DNA of 64,000 nucleotides from an uncultured Methanobrevibacter sp. (GTDB lineage Archaea > Methanobacteriota > Methanobacteria > Methanobacteriales > Methanobacteriaceae): contig NZ_OMWD01000009.1 in the NCBI RefSeq assembly GCF_900314695.1, positions 1-64,000 of the forward strand, given 5' to 3'. The notes beneath the pieces were generated by a model. It was not told where the DNA came from, made no database searches, and was given only the letters and a program-made list of their open reading frames with translations. The translations under genes and the position numbers were made by a program. Shown here piece by piece: positions 1 to 8,616 of the stretch (position 1 is the stretch's first letter; every line of letters starts with the position of its first letter).

Positions 1-117
1 ACTACTTTTAAATTAAAAATAAAGAAAAATTAGAAAAGAAAATAATGTTTCTCTTCAAAAATTTTTTTAATCAAAATCAATTAAGTTTTTGAAAGAGCCT
101 ATAAATATTAAATGAAT

Positions 118-128
118 TATAAATATAG
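118..128 (+). promoter_or_regulatory. TATA box candidates before the kinase cluster
   Basis: TTATAAATATA lies 33-43 bases before the ATG at 161, and a second similar element (TATAAATATTA) lies at about 100-110. Either could place transcription start some 10-35 bases ahead of the ATG. AGGGTAAT just before the ATG could serve as ribosome binding site. Confidence 0.4.
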
Positions 129-160
129 TATGTATTAATAAAAACTTTAGGGTAATACGC

Positions 161-1898
161 ATGCATATTGAAAGACAATATAGAGAACTAGAAAAAATAG
201 AGGAGATTCGAGTTCATAATGTAGACTCTTCAAAATTTTATCATGAAGCCCCTCAAGTAATGAAACCCGATAAAGTTCCTTTTAGCAAGCTTATGAAACA
301 TGTTCCTGCAGATATCGATGTATTTTTACCAGTTGATGATGGAGAAGATTTTATAATAGAACGGATTGGATGGAACATGCTTCAAAGGGCAAATGTTAAT
401 CTTGAAGACGTAGAGTACAGATTATTCAGCCAATGCTCCCCATTTTTCTATGATCTTTTAAAAGATGATTTAAAAGAGGTTTATAAAACCGGAAATACAA
501 AAGCCTTAAGAATAATCTATTACATAAGCGATAGAATTCAAACACTGACAAATATACACATCATTCTAGAGGACAATATAATATATTTAATTTCCGATTT
601 AAAAGAAAATAAACCAGAAGCAGAAATTAGTGAAGAAGAACAGAAATTACAGGATAATGAAAATAAAGCTAATTTAATAGAATATTTCTCCCAAACCGGA
701 AGTTATTATAAAACAAGAGACGAATATGTTTGGACACCAGGAATATATAACATTATAAATCGTTCCAAAGAGCCAAGGGACGCATTTTATAATATAATTT
801 TTGATTTGGTTATACCTGAAGACAAGCCTTTAGTTGAAGAATTACTTGAAACCATGAGCCCTGAAACTGATACCTATGAAAACATCATCAGGATTTCAAC
901 ACCTGGAGGCCAGATAAAATATCTGGATACTTATCTTTACTCCAAATTCGATTCAAATGGTGAAGAAATAAGCCATTATGGACTATTTAAAGACATCAGT
1001 GTCGATTCACACAAACATATGACCCGGCCTGTTGATTTTATGTTGAATGGTTTTAATCAGAATTCCAAACTCTCTTTACTAGTGGAACCATTAAGCAAAA
1101 GGTATGAGTTTAGCGAAGGATTTTATAAAATCATCGAAATGCCAAAAGAGGATTATGTTCACAATGAAAGTATCATTGATTATATCGAAGAAGAAAACGT
1201 TAGAGAAAAGCTTAAGATGTTAATTAATGGTGAAATTGAAGAGATAAATACTATTCTAACTTTTAATGTCAATGGTGATGAAGAAAATCAAAAGATTTGT
1301 GAATTATTCATCGAAAGATTCACTTACGGAAATAAAACTCACAGTATCGGATTTCTAACCGACGTGACAATTGCACGCCAAAAACAGAAAGAATTAATTG
1401 AATCAAATGCAACCAAAAATATCTTAATTAAAGAAGTTCACCACAGGGTGAAAAACAACTTACAGGTATTGAACAGTTTTCTAAACCTTGAAAGCCCTTC
1501 AAAACCTCTTTACAGCAAAAGATATCCAATTTAAATCATATATTAATGAAGAAATTCATTTATCCATTGAAATCATCACACCTTTACTTTTAATTATTGA
1601 TGAATTAACCATGAATGCAATAAAACATGCGTTTCCTAATGAAAATCAGGAAGATAAAACAATTTACAAAAAAATCGATTATATCAATGATAATACTTGT
1701 GAATTAATTTTAAAAGATAATGGAGTTGGTATTGAAAGTCCTGAAAAATTAATTAACCATAATTTAGGTTGGGAGATAATAATGAGCCTAACAAAACAAA
1801 TAAATGGTAAAATTGAAGTTTTAGAGCTTGACGTTGGAACTGGATTTAGATTAACATTTCCAAAAACTTTTGAACACGAAATTGAGGGATTACAATGA
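161..1898 (+). pseudogene. Frameshifted PAS/HisKA_2 histidine kinase
   Basis: This is a close paralogue of the intact kinase that starts at 1895. Residues 1-440 run through three PAS-like regions to the HisKA_2 phosphoacceptor motif (EVHHRVKNNLQ, His-428 in the HRVKN part). The frame then ends at 1534. The rest of the protein continues in another frame from about 1488 to 1898 and carries the N box (DELTMNAIKHAF) and G box (DNGVG) of the HATPase_c domain. Lined up with the neighbour, about 146 bases are missing around 1492-1520. This removes the second helix of the dimerisation domain and shifts the frame. The downstream half overlaps the next gene by ATGA. It is most likely a recently inactivated kinase. 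A split sensor half and ATPase half that are both still made is possible but less likely. Confidence 0.8.
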
Positions 1899-3769
1899 GA
1901 ATACATAAAGAATATAGAAAATTGGAGAACGTCGAAGAAGTGAACGTTTATGACGTTCATGAAAAAGAATTCTATATACAGGCGCCCAAAGAATTTGAAA
2001 TGGAAAAAATACCGTTTCCAGTTGTAATGAAAAATATTAAAACGGACATAAACATTTTCGTACCATATAAAGATGGGGAAGATTTTATCATACATGGATT
2101 GGGAAATAGTGCACTTAAAAGAGGAAATATTCGGCAAGAAGATATTGAAGGAAGACTATTGAGTAAAGCCTCCCCTATGTTTCATCAACTTCTTCATGAA
2201 GCATTATTCGAAGTATATAAAACTCATGAAATAAAACATGTGCGATTCTTATACCACCATAAAGAAAAATTAGCCAGACTCACAAATGTTAAAATAATCT
2301 ATGAAATGGGTCGGATTTTCATCCTTTCAGACCATATCGATACAAGCGAAAGCACATTATATATTCCAGAAGACGACAATCGTGATGAAGACAAGGCTAA
2401 TTTAATAGAATATTTTGCACAAACTGGAAGCTATTATAAAATCAATGGAAAATACTCCTGGACTCAAGGTATTTATAACATCATTAACCGTCCAAGAGAC
2501 GAATACGATGAATACTATAACATCATATTCGATTTAACAATCCCTGAAGATAAACCATTAATCGAAAAAATCAACAAAATCATGGATTCTGGAACTTCCC
2601 ACTACGAATCAATTATTAGAATCAGAACCCATGACGGAACATTGAAATATCTTGAAATGAACCTATACTCTAAATTTGATAATAATGGTAATCTGATTAG
2701 TCGTTATGGATTAATTAAAGATGTAACCACTTATTCACATAAAAAGATTACAAGACCTGTTGATTTCTTGTTAAGCGGTTTTAAAAATAGTAAAAAATTA
2801 GCATTGCTTATTGAACCCTTAAATCCAAAACAATATGAATTTTCAAAAGGATTTTACCATCTTATTGAAGAGGATCCAGAAGATTATTCCCATTCCCGTG
2901 CAGTAATACAAAATATTGTTGAGGAAGATGTAATAAATAATATTATACAACTCATTGACGGTCAAATCAACGAACTTGAAGAGACTTTCACATATAATGT
3001 AAAAGGAAATGAGAATAACCAAAAAATATGTGAAATATATCTCGAAAGATTCGAATTTGGTTCTGATACACACAGTATTGGATTTTTAACTGACGTTACT
3101 GAAGAAAGAACAAAACAGCTAGAATTGATGGAAGCAAATGAACATCAAAATGTGCTAATAAAAGAAGTTCACCACAGAGTTAAAAACAACCTACAGGTAC
3201 TAAACAGTTTCTTAAACCTCGAAAAAAGAGCATATAAAGATAAACCAAGCATAATTATTGATCATATGCAGTCCAGATTATCCTCTCTTGCTATTCTTCA
3301 TGAAAAAACATATAATACTACTGACTTCAAGAATATCAACTTAAAAGAGTATATTGAAGACCAAGACGGCCAATTAAGAAGTTTAATTGGTTTAAGAGAT
3401 GGAATTGAATTTGAATCAGAAGTGGATGAAGATTTAGTTTTAACAATCGAAGTTATCACACCATTATTACTGGTTATCGATGAATTAACAATGAATGCAA
3501 TAAAACATGCGTTCCCAGATAAAACCAAACCTAACAAGAAAATTACCAAAAAGATAACCAAAATCGACAATGAAAACGCAGAACTCATCCTTCAGGATAA
3601 TGGTGTCGGCATAAATGATCCCGATAAAATTACTAAAAATCTCGGTTGTGAAATCATTAAAAATCTTACAAAACAATTAGATGGACATATAGAGCTGTTC
3701 GAACATGAACATGGAACAGGATATAAACTAACTTTCCCAGTTTATATGGACCATACTATTGAAGGATAA
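1895..3769 (+). CDS. Cytosolic PAS-HisKA_2 sensor histidine kinase
   Basis: This 624-residue two-component sensor kinase has no membrane segment or signal peptide, so it should sense an internal signal. Residues about 1-150 and 155-285 form PAS-like regions, and 290-410 a third, more divergent one. The HisKA_2 dimerisation motif EVHHRVKNNLQ follows with the probable phosphoacceptor His-427. The HATPase_c domain shows the N box around Asn-534 (DELTMNAIKHAF), the G1 box DNGVG near 568-572 and a G2 HGTGYKLTF stretch near the end. The ATG overlaps the stop of the broken paralogue (ATGA) and is preceded by GAGGGATT. The response regulator gene that follows at 3829 is the natural partner (inference). 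Confidence 0.88.
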   Translation: MRIHKEYRKLENVEEVNVYDVHEKEFYIQAPKEFEMEKIPFPVVMKNIKTDINIFVPYKDGEDFIIHGLGNSALKRGNIRQEDIEGRLLSKASPMFHQLLHEALFEVYKTHEIKHVRFLYHHKEKLARLTNVKIIYEMGRIFILSDHIDTSESTLYIPEDDNRDEDKANLIEYFAQTGSYYKINGKYSWTQGIYNIINRPRDEYDEYYNIIFDLTIPEDKPLIEKINKIMDSGTSHYESIIRIRTHDGTLKYLEMNLYSKFDNNGNLISRYGLIKDVTTYSHKKITRPVDFLLSGFKNSKKLALLIEPLNPKQYEFSKGFYHLIEEDPEDYSHSRAVIQNIVEEDVINNIIQLIDGQINELEETFTYNVKGNENNQKICEIYLERFEFGSDTHSIGFLTDVTEERTKQLELMEANEHQNVLIKEVHHRVKNNLQVLNSFLNLEKRAYKDKPSIIIDHMQSRLSSLAILHEKTYNTTDFKNINLKEYIEDQDGQLRSLIGLRDGIEFESEVDEDLVLTIEVITPLLLVIDELTMNAIKHAFPDKTKPNKKITKKITKIDNENAELILQDNGVGINDPDKITKNLGCEIIKNLTKQLDGHIELFEHEHGTGYKLTFPVYMDHTIEG

Positions 3770-3786
3770 CTTGAAAAATAAAAAAC

Positions 3787-3796
3787 AATATATAAT
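3787..3796 (+). promoter_or_regulatory. TATA box candidate before the response regulator
   Basis: AATATATAAT lies 33-42 bases upstream of the ATG at 3829 in the gap after the kinase, so the response regulator and glycosyltransferase genes may have their own promoter. GTGAGGGT just before the ATG is the ribosome binding site. Confidence 0.4.
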
Positions 3797-3828
3797 AATA
3801 AAAAAAAATTTAAATGTGAGGGTAGAAA

Positions 3829-4239
3829 ATGAATGAAAGAATTTTAATTGTTGAAGATGAAGCAATTACAGCATTAGATTTAAAGTACAGTTTAGAAGAT
3901 TTAGGTTACGAAGTAATTGACACAGTTGATACTGGTCAAGATGCTATTGATGTTGCAGCAGAAAAAGTACCTGATGTTGTCTTAATGGACATCAAATTAA
4001 AAGGAGATATGGAAGGAATAGAAGCTGCAGAAGTAATTTCTGAATTAAGAATACCTGTAATCTATTTAACTGCAAACACCGACACAGATACTTTTGAAAA
4101 ATCCAATGTAAAAGGATCTTACGGCTTTGTTTCAAAACCATATGACATAAACAAATTAGACAAAACTCTTAAAATAACTATTAACCGAGCAAAACTAGAA
4201 GAAAACAAACTGAATGATGCAAGTGGATTTACTCAATAG
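3829..4239 (+). CDS. Single-domain response regulator (CheY-like receiver)
   Basis: This 136-residue protein consists of a receiver domain and a short charged tail, with no output domain. The expected catalytic residues are all visible: acidic pair Glu-9/Asp-10, phosphoacceptor Asp-54 in VVLMDIKL, Thr-81 and Lys-103 (SKP). It should be phosphorylated by the HisKA_2 kinase just upstream. Only six bases separate it from the glycosyltransferase gene, so the two are probably co-translated. A free receiver must act by protein contact. The adjacent receiver-glycosyltransferase fusion is the obvious candidate target or competitor (inference). Confidence 0.9.
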   Translation: MNERILIVEDEAITALDLKYSLEDLGYEVIDTVDTGQDAIDVAAEKVPDVVLMDIKLKGDMEGIEAAEVISELRIPVIYLTANTDTDTFEKSNVKGSYGFVSKPYDINKLDKTLKITINRAKLEENKLNDASGFTQ

Positions 4240-4245
4240 ATTTAA

Positions 4246-5991
4246 ATGACTGAACTAAAATTAATCCAAGGAAAACCTAAAATATTCACCATCAGCTCTG
4301 AAGAATTGATGCTGTCACAAATTAAAGAATACGTCGAAGATTACGAATACGAATATGTAGGGTCAGCATCCGAAAAAGATGAAATCTTTAAAAAAGTAGA
4401 CGAACTATCTCCAAATTTGATATTTTTAGATACTGAAGAGCAAGGTTTAGATTTGCTTGAAACAGCAAGTGATTTGGAGCTTTTCAATGTTCCAGTTATC
4501 ATTATTGTTGGGGATGTTTTTGATGCAACAATAGACCAGTTATTAATGAGTAATCCATATAATTATTTACTAAAACCTGTAGATAAAGATGAACTGCAAA
4601 GAGCTATGGCAGTTTCATTGAAAAAGCATGAACAGAACATATTAAGTGTTCAGACTGCACAAAATAAAATACAGGAAAAAAATACGGAACTTTTAATAGA
4701 GAAATCTGACTCCAGTTTTCTGTTAATTCTTTGTATAGCATTAATCATCATAGCTATTTTAAGCAGAAATGCTACATGGCTTCAATGGGTGCTTTTAATT
4801 CCAACATTAGCAATGCTTATAAATTCCATCGTAAGTCTCAAAAAACAAAAGGAAGTTATTCCATTTGAAGAAGAAGACCTTCCATTTATAAGCGTATTTA
4901 TTCCAGCACACAACGAACAGTACACAATTGAATCAACTGTCAGAAGTGTTTGTGATTCAGATTATACTAAAAATGGAGAATCTAATTTTGAAGTTATTGT
5001 CGTTAATGATGGATCCACTGACCGTACTGGAGAAATATTATCTGATTTAAAAAAGGAAATTCCGGAACTTAAAATCGTTACAAGACATCCTCCAAGGTCA
5101 GGTAAAGGAAAAGGTTTTGTTTTAAACGATGCATTGACATTATCACAAGGAGAGGTGATTGGTGTTTTTGATGCAGACACACAAATCAAAGATGATTATT
5201 TGATGACAATTGTCCAATACCTCAATAACGGAATCGATGGAGTTCAATCAAGGGTTAAAATGTGGAACAAAAATGAAAATTTCTTGGCCCGTATGCAACA
5301 TGTGGAGTTTGCAAGTTTTGGAAATACATTAATTGCAAAAGACAATCTCGATTCTACTGGATTTTTAGGAGGAAATGGACAATTTGTAAGAAAACAAGCC
5401 ATTATAGATTCAGGTCGTTGGGATGGATTTGCGGTTACTGAAGATTTGAATTTAGCAATAAAGATTATCCTTAATGGAGGTCAAATACGTTATTGCGGTG
5501 AATGTGCAGTTTATCAAGAAGCAGTTACTGAGTGGAGAGCATTTTTCAGACAAAGAATCAGATGGGCTATCGGTAACTTTGAAACATTATTTGTTTATTT
5601 GCCCCAGATTGTAAGGTCAAAAATATCCATCGGAAAGAAATACAATATCATTGAGCACATTTCATTTTACAGTTTTAATTTATTAATTTTCTTCGGATTC
5701 TTAGTGACAATAGCCAATGCAATTTCATGGTTCCTTTTCCATCAAACTACAGTTATTAGAATGGAAGCACCATTTATTGTGGGAATCTTATCAATGATTG
5801 CATTTTTCCCAGGAATCCTAATTGCTCTTTCAAGAGACAAACCCACAATAGGAGAATACATCAAAGACCTTGTAAAATATTATCTTTATTGTTTCCACTT
5901 AATTCCATTATTTTTTATGACTATGGTAACAATGCTTACAAGAAAAGAAAGAAAATGGTCTAAAACAGAGCATAAAGGAGGGAATAAATAA
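4246..5991 (+). CDS. Receiver-like domain fused to membrane glycosyltransferase family 2
   Basis: The 581-residue protein starts with a receiver-like fold (residues about 10-130). It keeps Asp-62 (LIFLDTE) and Lys-110 (LLKPVDK), but the usual acidic pair is replaced by Ser-Ser and the conserved Thr/Ser by Val, so it looks degenerate. One or two membrane helices follow at about 155-200. A processive GT2 domain (about 213-445) comes next with DAD 309-311, TED 398-400 and QRIRW 436-440, the motif set of BcsA, PgaC and hyaluronan-synthase-type polymerases. About three further membrane helices lie between 465 and 570. It probably extrudes or transfers a surface glycan under control of the upstream two-component pair. 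There is no ribosome binding site at its start, which suggests coupling to the preceding gene. Confidence 0.88.
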   Translation: MTELKLIQGKPKIFTISSEELMLSQIKEYVEDYEYEYVGSASEKDEIFKKVDELSPNLIFLDTEEQGLDLLETASDLELFNVPVIIIVGDVFDATIDQLLMSNPYNYLLKPVDKDELQRAMAVSLKKHEQNILSVQTAQNKIQEKNTELLIEKSDSSFLLILCIALIIIAILSRNATWLQWVLLIPTLAMLINSIVSLKKQKEVIPFEEEDLPFISVFIPAHNEQYTIESTVRSVCDSDYTKNGESNFEVIVVNDGSTDRTGEILSDLKKEIPELKIVTRHPPRSGKGKGFVLNDALTLSQGEVIGVFDADTQIKDDYLMTIVQYLNNGIDGVQSRVKMWNKNENFLARMQHVEFASFGNTLIAKDNLDSTGFLGGNGQFVRKQAIIDSGRWDGFAVTEDLNLAIKIILNGGQIRYCGECAVYQEAVTEWRAFFRQRIRWAIGNFETLFVYLPQIVRSKISIGKKYNIIEHISFYSFNLLIFFGFLVTIANAISWFLFHQTTVIRMEAPFIVGILSMIAFFPGILIALSRDKPTIGEYIKDLVKYYLYCFHLIPLFFMTMVTMLTRKERKWSKTEHKGGNK

Positions 5992-6608
5992 TGAGAAGAG
6001 GAGACATGATACGTGGAGTAATACTCATAATCATTATTATATTTTTTGCAGCGAATGTCAATAGTATAAATAGTTTCTTAAGCGTCAATACTGATAGGAC
6101 TGTTGAATTTGGCCATAGCGCAACAATTGTACCCCAAGCATGGAATACAACAGATGAGTTGAATTTAACCAATGAATCCAAAACTCCTCATGCCATTACA
6201 AACGAATACGTTTATATTGACCATTGGGATGATTGGCCCGAAGACCACATAACATCAATTTCAGAAGCGAAATTTAGATCGATGGAAAATGGAAATTACA
6301 AAGTTCTTAAAACTGAAAATGCCACTGCAAGTGGTGTTCCTGTTTCAAAACAGTATTTCTCAAATCCATCAAAAGATACAAATACATCCTGGAATCATAT
6401 TGGTGTTAATTATGTTTTCCCTAGAGAAGATACAAATTATGCAATTCAAGTGCATTATTTCTCATCACATGATTACAACAATACAACATTTTTAAAAGAA
6501 GTGGATGACCGTATTGAAGACGATATGAGCAATATTCATAATAACGAATATAACGGATTTGTTTCAGGTGTGCGAGATATTTACAATTTCATCATATCCC
6601 ACATCTAA
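5991..6608 (+). CDS. Small exported or membrane-anchored protein of unknown function
   Basis: This 205-residue protein has one N-terminal hydrophobic segment (residues about 7-22), which is either a signal peptide or an anchor. The rest is hydrophilic and Asn/Thr/Ser rich, with several N-glycosylation sequons (NTT, NLT, NES, NAT, NTS). It is not recognised as a known family. Its ATG shares one base with the stop of the glycosyltransferase gene (TAATG) and is preceded by AAAGGAGGG, so the two are translationally coupled. An accessory role at the cell surface in glycan assembly or attachment is inference from position only. Confidence 0.7.
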   Translation: MRRGDMIRGVILIIIIIFFAANVNSINSFLSVNTDRTVEFGHSATIVPQAWNTTDELNLTNESKTPHAITNEYVYIDHWDDWPEDHITSISEAKFRSMENGNYKVLKTENATASGVPVSKQYFSNPSKDTNTSWNHIGVNYVFPREDTNYAIQVHYFSSHDYNNTTFLKEVDDRIEDDMSNIHNNEYNGFVSGVRDIYNFIISHI

Positions 6609-6725
6609 AAACTTTTTTTAAATTAAAAAATTAATTAAAAATTTTAATATCTTCTTTTAGAAACTCAAAAAATAAACAACCACAAAATTAAAATTTATAA
6701 AGAAAAAATAAAAATAGAATGAAAA

Positions 6726-7319
6726 TTATTCTTTAGGATATGTCAATGGATGATTTTCACACATTGGATCCTTAATAATATTTCTTTTAAGATGATATTC
6801 CAAAAAGTAAAGCATCCACTGATTGGATAGCTCCCTTAGAGATGCATCATCTAATTTTTCATGTTTAGTAAAGAAATCAAGTTGATTTCCACCAACAACA
6901 ATAGCAATCTCTTTTGTCTTGACCAACATGAAAAAATCGTTGCGTATGTTGTGAATGCTAAAATCATCAACAACAGAAATTGATTTTTCCTTTTTATAAT
7001 CATAGAAGAAATCATTAAGATATTCAAAATCGACAAATTTAATATCTTCTACATCAAACAGAACGTCTTCACTAAGCAACTGATTTTTAAAATCGTATTT
7101 TGAAAAAAATTCAATGTCCCAGATATTATTGTAAAATACTGTGAAAAAGGAGTCAACTGCAAAACGAGCTGTTAAAGAGAAATCTTCAGTTTCCTTTGGA
7201 GTTCCAAGTTCAACATCCATAAACTCCAAGTAAATAGAGTCCTGAGATATTTCTATTGAAGTCAATTTACCTGAATTAATAATTACATCCCTGATTAATT
7301 TAAGTGACCTGCCATTCAT
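6726..7319 (-). CDS. Hypothetical cytosolic protein
   Basis: This 197-residue acidic protein has no signal peptide or membrane helix, and I recognise no family. Its ATG directly abuts the stop of the preceding gene and follows an AAAGGAGTGG ribosome binding site. It therefore appears to be the last gene of the dapL-led unit. The sequence beyond its stop is T-rich on the coding strand, which would suit termination. Confidence 0.65.
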   Translation of the reverse strand: MNGRSLKLIRDVIINSGKLTSIEISQDSIYLEFMDVELGTPKETEDFSLTARFAVDSFFTVFYNNIWDIEFFSKYDFKNQLLSEDVLFDVEDIKFVDFEYLNDFFYDYKKEKSISVVDDFSIHNIRNDFFMLVKTKEIAIVVGGNQLDFFTKHEKLDDASLRELSNQWMLYFLEYHLKRNIIKDPMCENHPLTYPKE

Positions 7320-7925
7320 TTAACCACTCCTTTTTGTAAAATTTTCATATGCTCCTTCAATTTCAAATTCCTTTTCGCCATCATAAGATTTATCCCATTT
7401 AAATGAAACTAATTCTATTTGGTTGTCAATAGTTTCATCCCAATTCAATTCAAAACCTTCTGATTTAAAGGAATCATACACCATTTTTCCAACTTCTAAG
7501 GCTTTATTTTCATTTCTTTCAAAATCACCAAAAGTTATGTTTAGTTTCTCTTCAAGAATTGCCTGTTCAACATCCTCAAAAGTATAAAAACAAAAACCAT
7601 CTGGAAAGTACTTGTTGTTTACCAAATGAACATAAAGTTCAAAAGCATCATTAACACCCTCTTTTATATCATAACCGCAATTATGAATGGCTACGATATT
7701 TTTAGAGGTTAATGAATTGAAAACATCATCCAATCTATTGAAATTAGTATCGTCAAAGTCATTTAAAGAGATATTAAATTGAGAAAAATCTACATTTTCC
7801 CCAATAAATTCATCTTCCAAAATTTCCAATATTTCTTCAGTGCTAAAAAAACCAGATTTAGAAAGGGCATTAATCATATACTCAATTTCTTCAGCTAAAT
7901 CCGGATTCATAATATCATCACTCAT
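7320..7925 (-). CDS. DUF6891-like protein
   Basis: This protein of about 200 residues resembles, from memory, the DUF6891 family of actinobacteria. It shows the central RLDDVFNSLTSKNIVAIHNCGY stretch (given in part), a GFCFYTFEDVEQA segment and FGDFERNENKALEVGK, in the family order. Function is unknown. The start is uncertain. ATG codons lie at 7928, 7925 and 7910, and the last has the best spaced Shine-Dalgarno (GAGTGAT). The gene overlaps the 3' end of the DUF6882-like gene by several bases, so they are co-translated. Confidence 0.65.
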   Translation of the reverse strand: MSDDIMNPDLAEEIEYMINALSKSGFFSTEEILEILEDEFIGENVDFSQFNISLNDFDDTNFNRLDDVFNSLTSKNIVAIHNCGYDIKEGVNDAFELYVHLVNNKYFPDGFCFYTFEDVEQAILEEKLNITFGDFERNENKALEVGKMVYDSFKSEGFELNWDETIDNQIELVSFKWDKSYDGEKEFEIEGAYENFTKRSG

Positions 7926-8607
7926 CATCACCAAACACTATAATACGAGTGACATTTCCTCTTTCAGTAAATCCTGCCATTACACGGCTTTCACCGATTT
8001 TTGCTAGAGCAAAATCATCATGAGGTTTAAATCCATATCCTTTAAGCTTTGTATAAGCTTCAAAAGCAATTCTTGGATGAATATTGAAATTCTTTTGGAA
8101 AGTATAATAAGTATCCCTAAATTTTGTGACAGAATTATTTTCTTCAATCAAATCGGATTTAATAGCTACAAATATATCTATTCCCTCTTCAGAAACCGCA
8201 TAATATGCATCCATATCTAATAGAGCTATTGAAACCATTGCCACAGTATGACAATCATCATAGTTAGACCTTAGAATTGGAGAGGTGAATTCAGCCACCT
8301 CAAATTCCTCACCGATATCTCGTATTTGTTTTGATGCCTTGATTAAATTTTCACCGAAAATATCTTCATTATCCCATGCCCAGCACCATTGACTTAAGTC
8401 TTTAGAGAAAAACCCTAAAACCTGAACTGGAATAGTAATATCATCAAAGGAGATAACTCCTTTTTCAAGATCTAACTGACCAACATTTTCACCGATTAAT
8501 TCTGAAAAATTTTCCTGTTTATCTAAAGATAATGCACCATATTTAGATAGCAATACTTTGAAAGAATCTCCTTTTTCAATAGTTATTGGTTTTTCGACTA
8601 CTTTCAA
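7918..8607 (-). CDS. DUF6882-like protein
   Basis: This is an acidic protein of about 229 residues. The VQVLGFFSKDLSQWCWAWDNE stretch (given in part), a tryptophan-rich WAWDN core, and a later YYAVSEEG segment recall DUF6882 proteins of bacteria. The function is unknown. A TTG at 8607 is the likely start because GGTG sits six bases ahead of it. The in-frame GTG at 8616 is part of that ribosome binding site. It follows dapL with no gap and overlaps the DUF6891-like gene. Confidence 0.6.
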   Translation of the reverse strand: MKVVEKPITIEKGDSFKVLLSKYGALSLDKQENFSELIGENVGQLDLEKGVISFDDITIPVQVLGFFSKDLSQWCWAWDNEDIFGENLIKASKQIRDIGEEFEVAEFTSPILRSNYDDCHTVAMVSIALLDMDAYYAVSEEGIDIFVAIKSDLIEENNSVTKFRDTYYTFQKNFNIHPRIAFEAYTKLKGYGFKPHDDFALAKIGESRVMAGFTERGNVTRIIVFGDDE

Positions 8608-8616
8608 TATTAACAC

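Noticed and set aside
1480..1540. Programmed ribosomal frameshift in the first kinase gene
   Set aside because: The comparison with the paralogue shows missing sequence, not just a slip. No slippery heptamer stands at the junction, so a deletion is the simpler reading.
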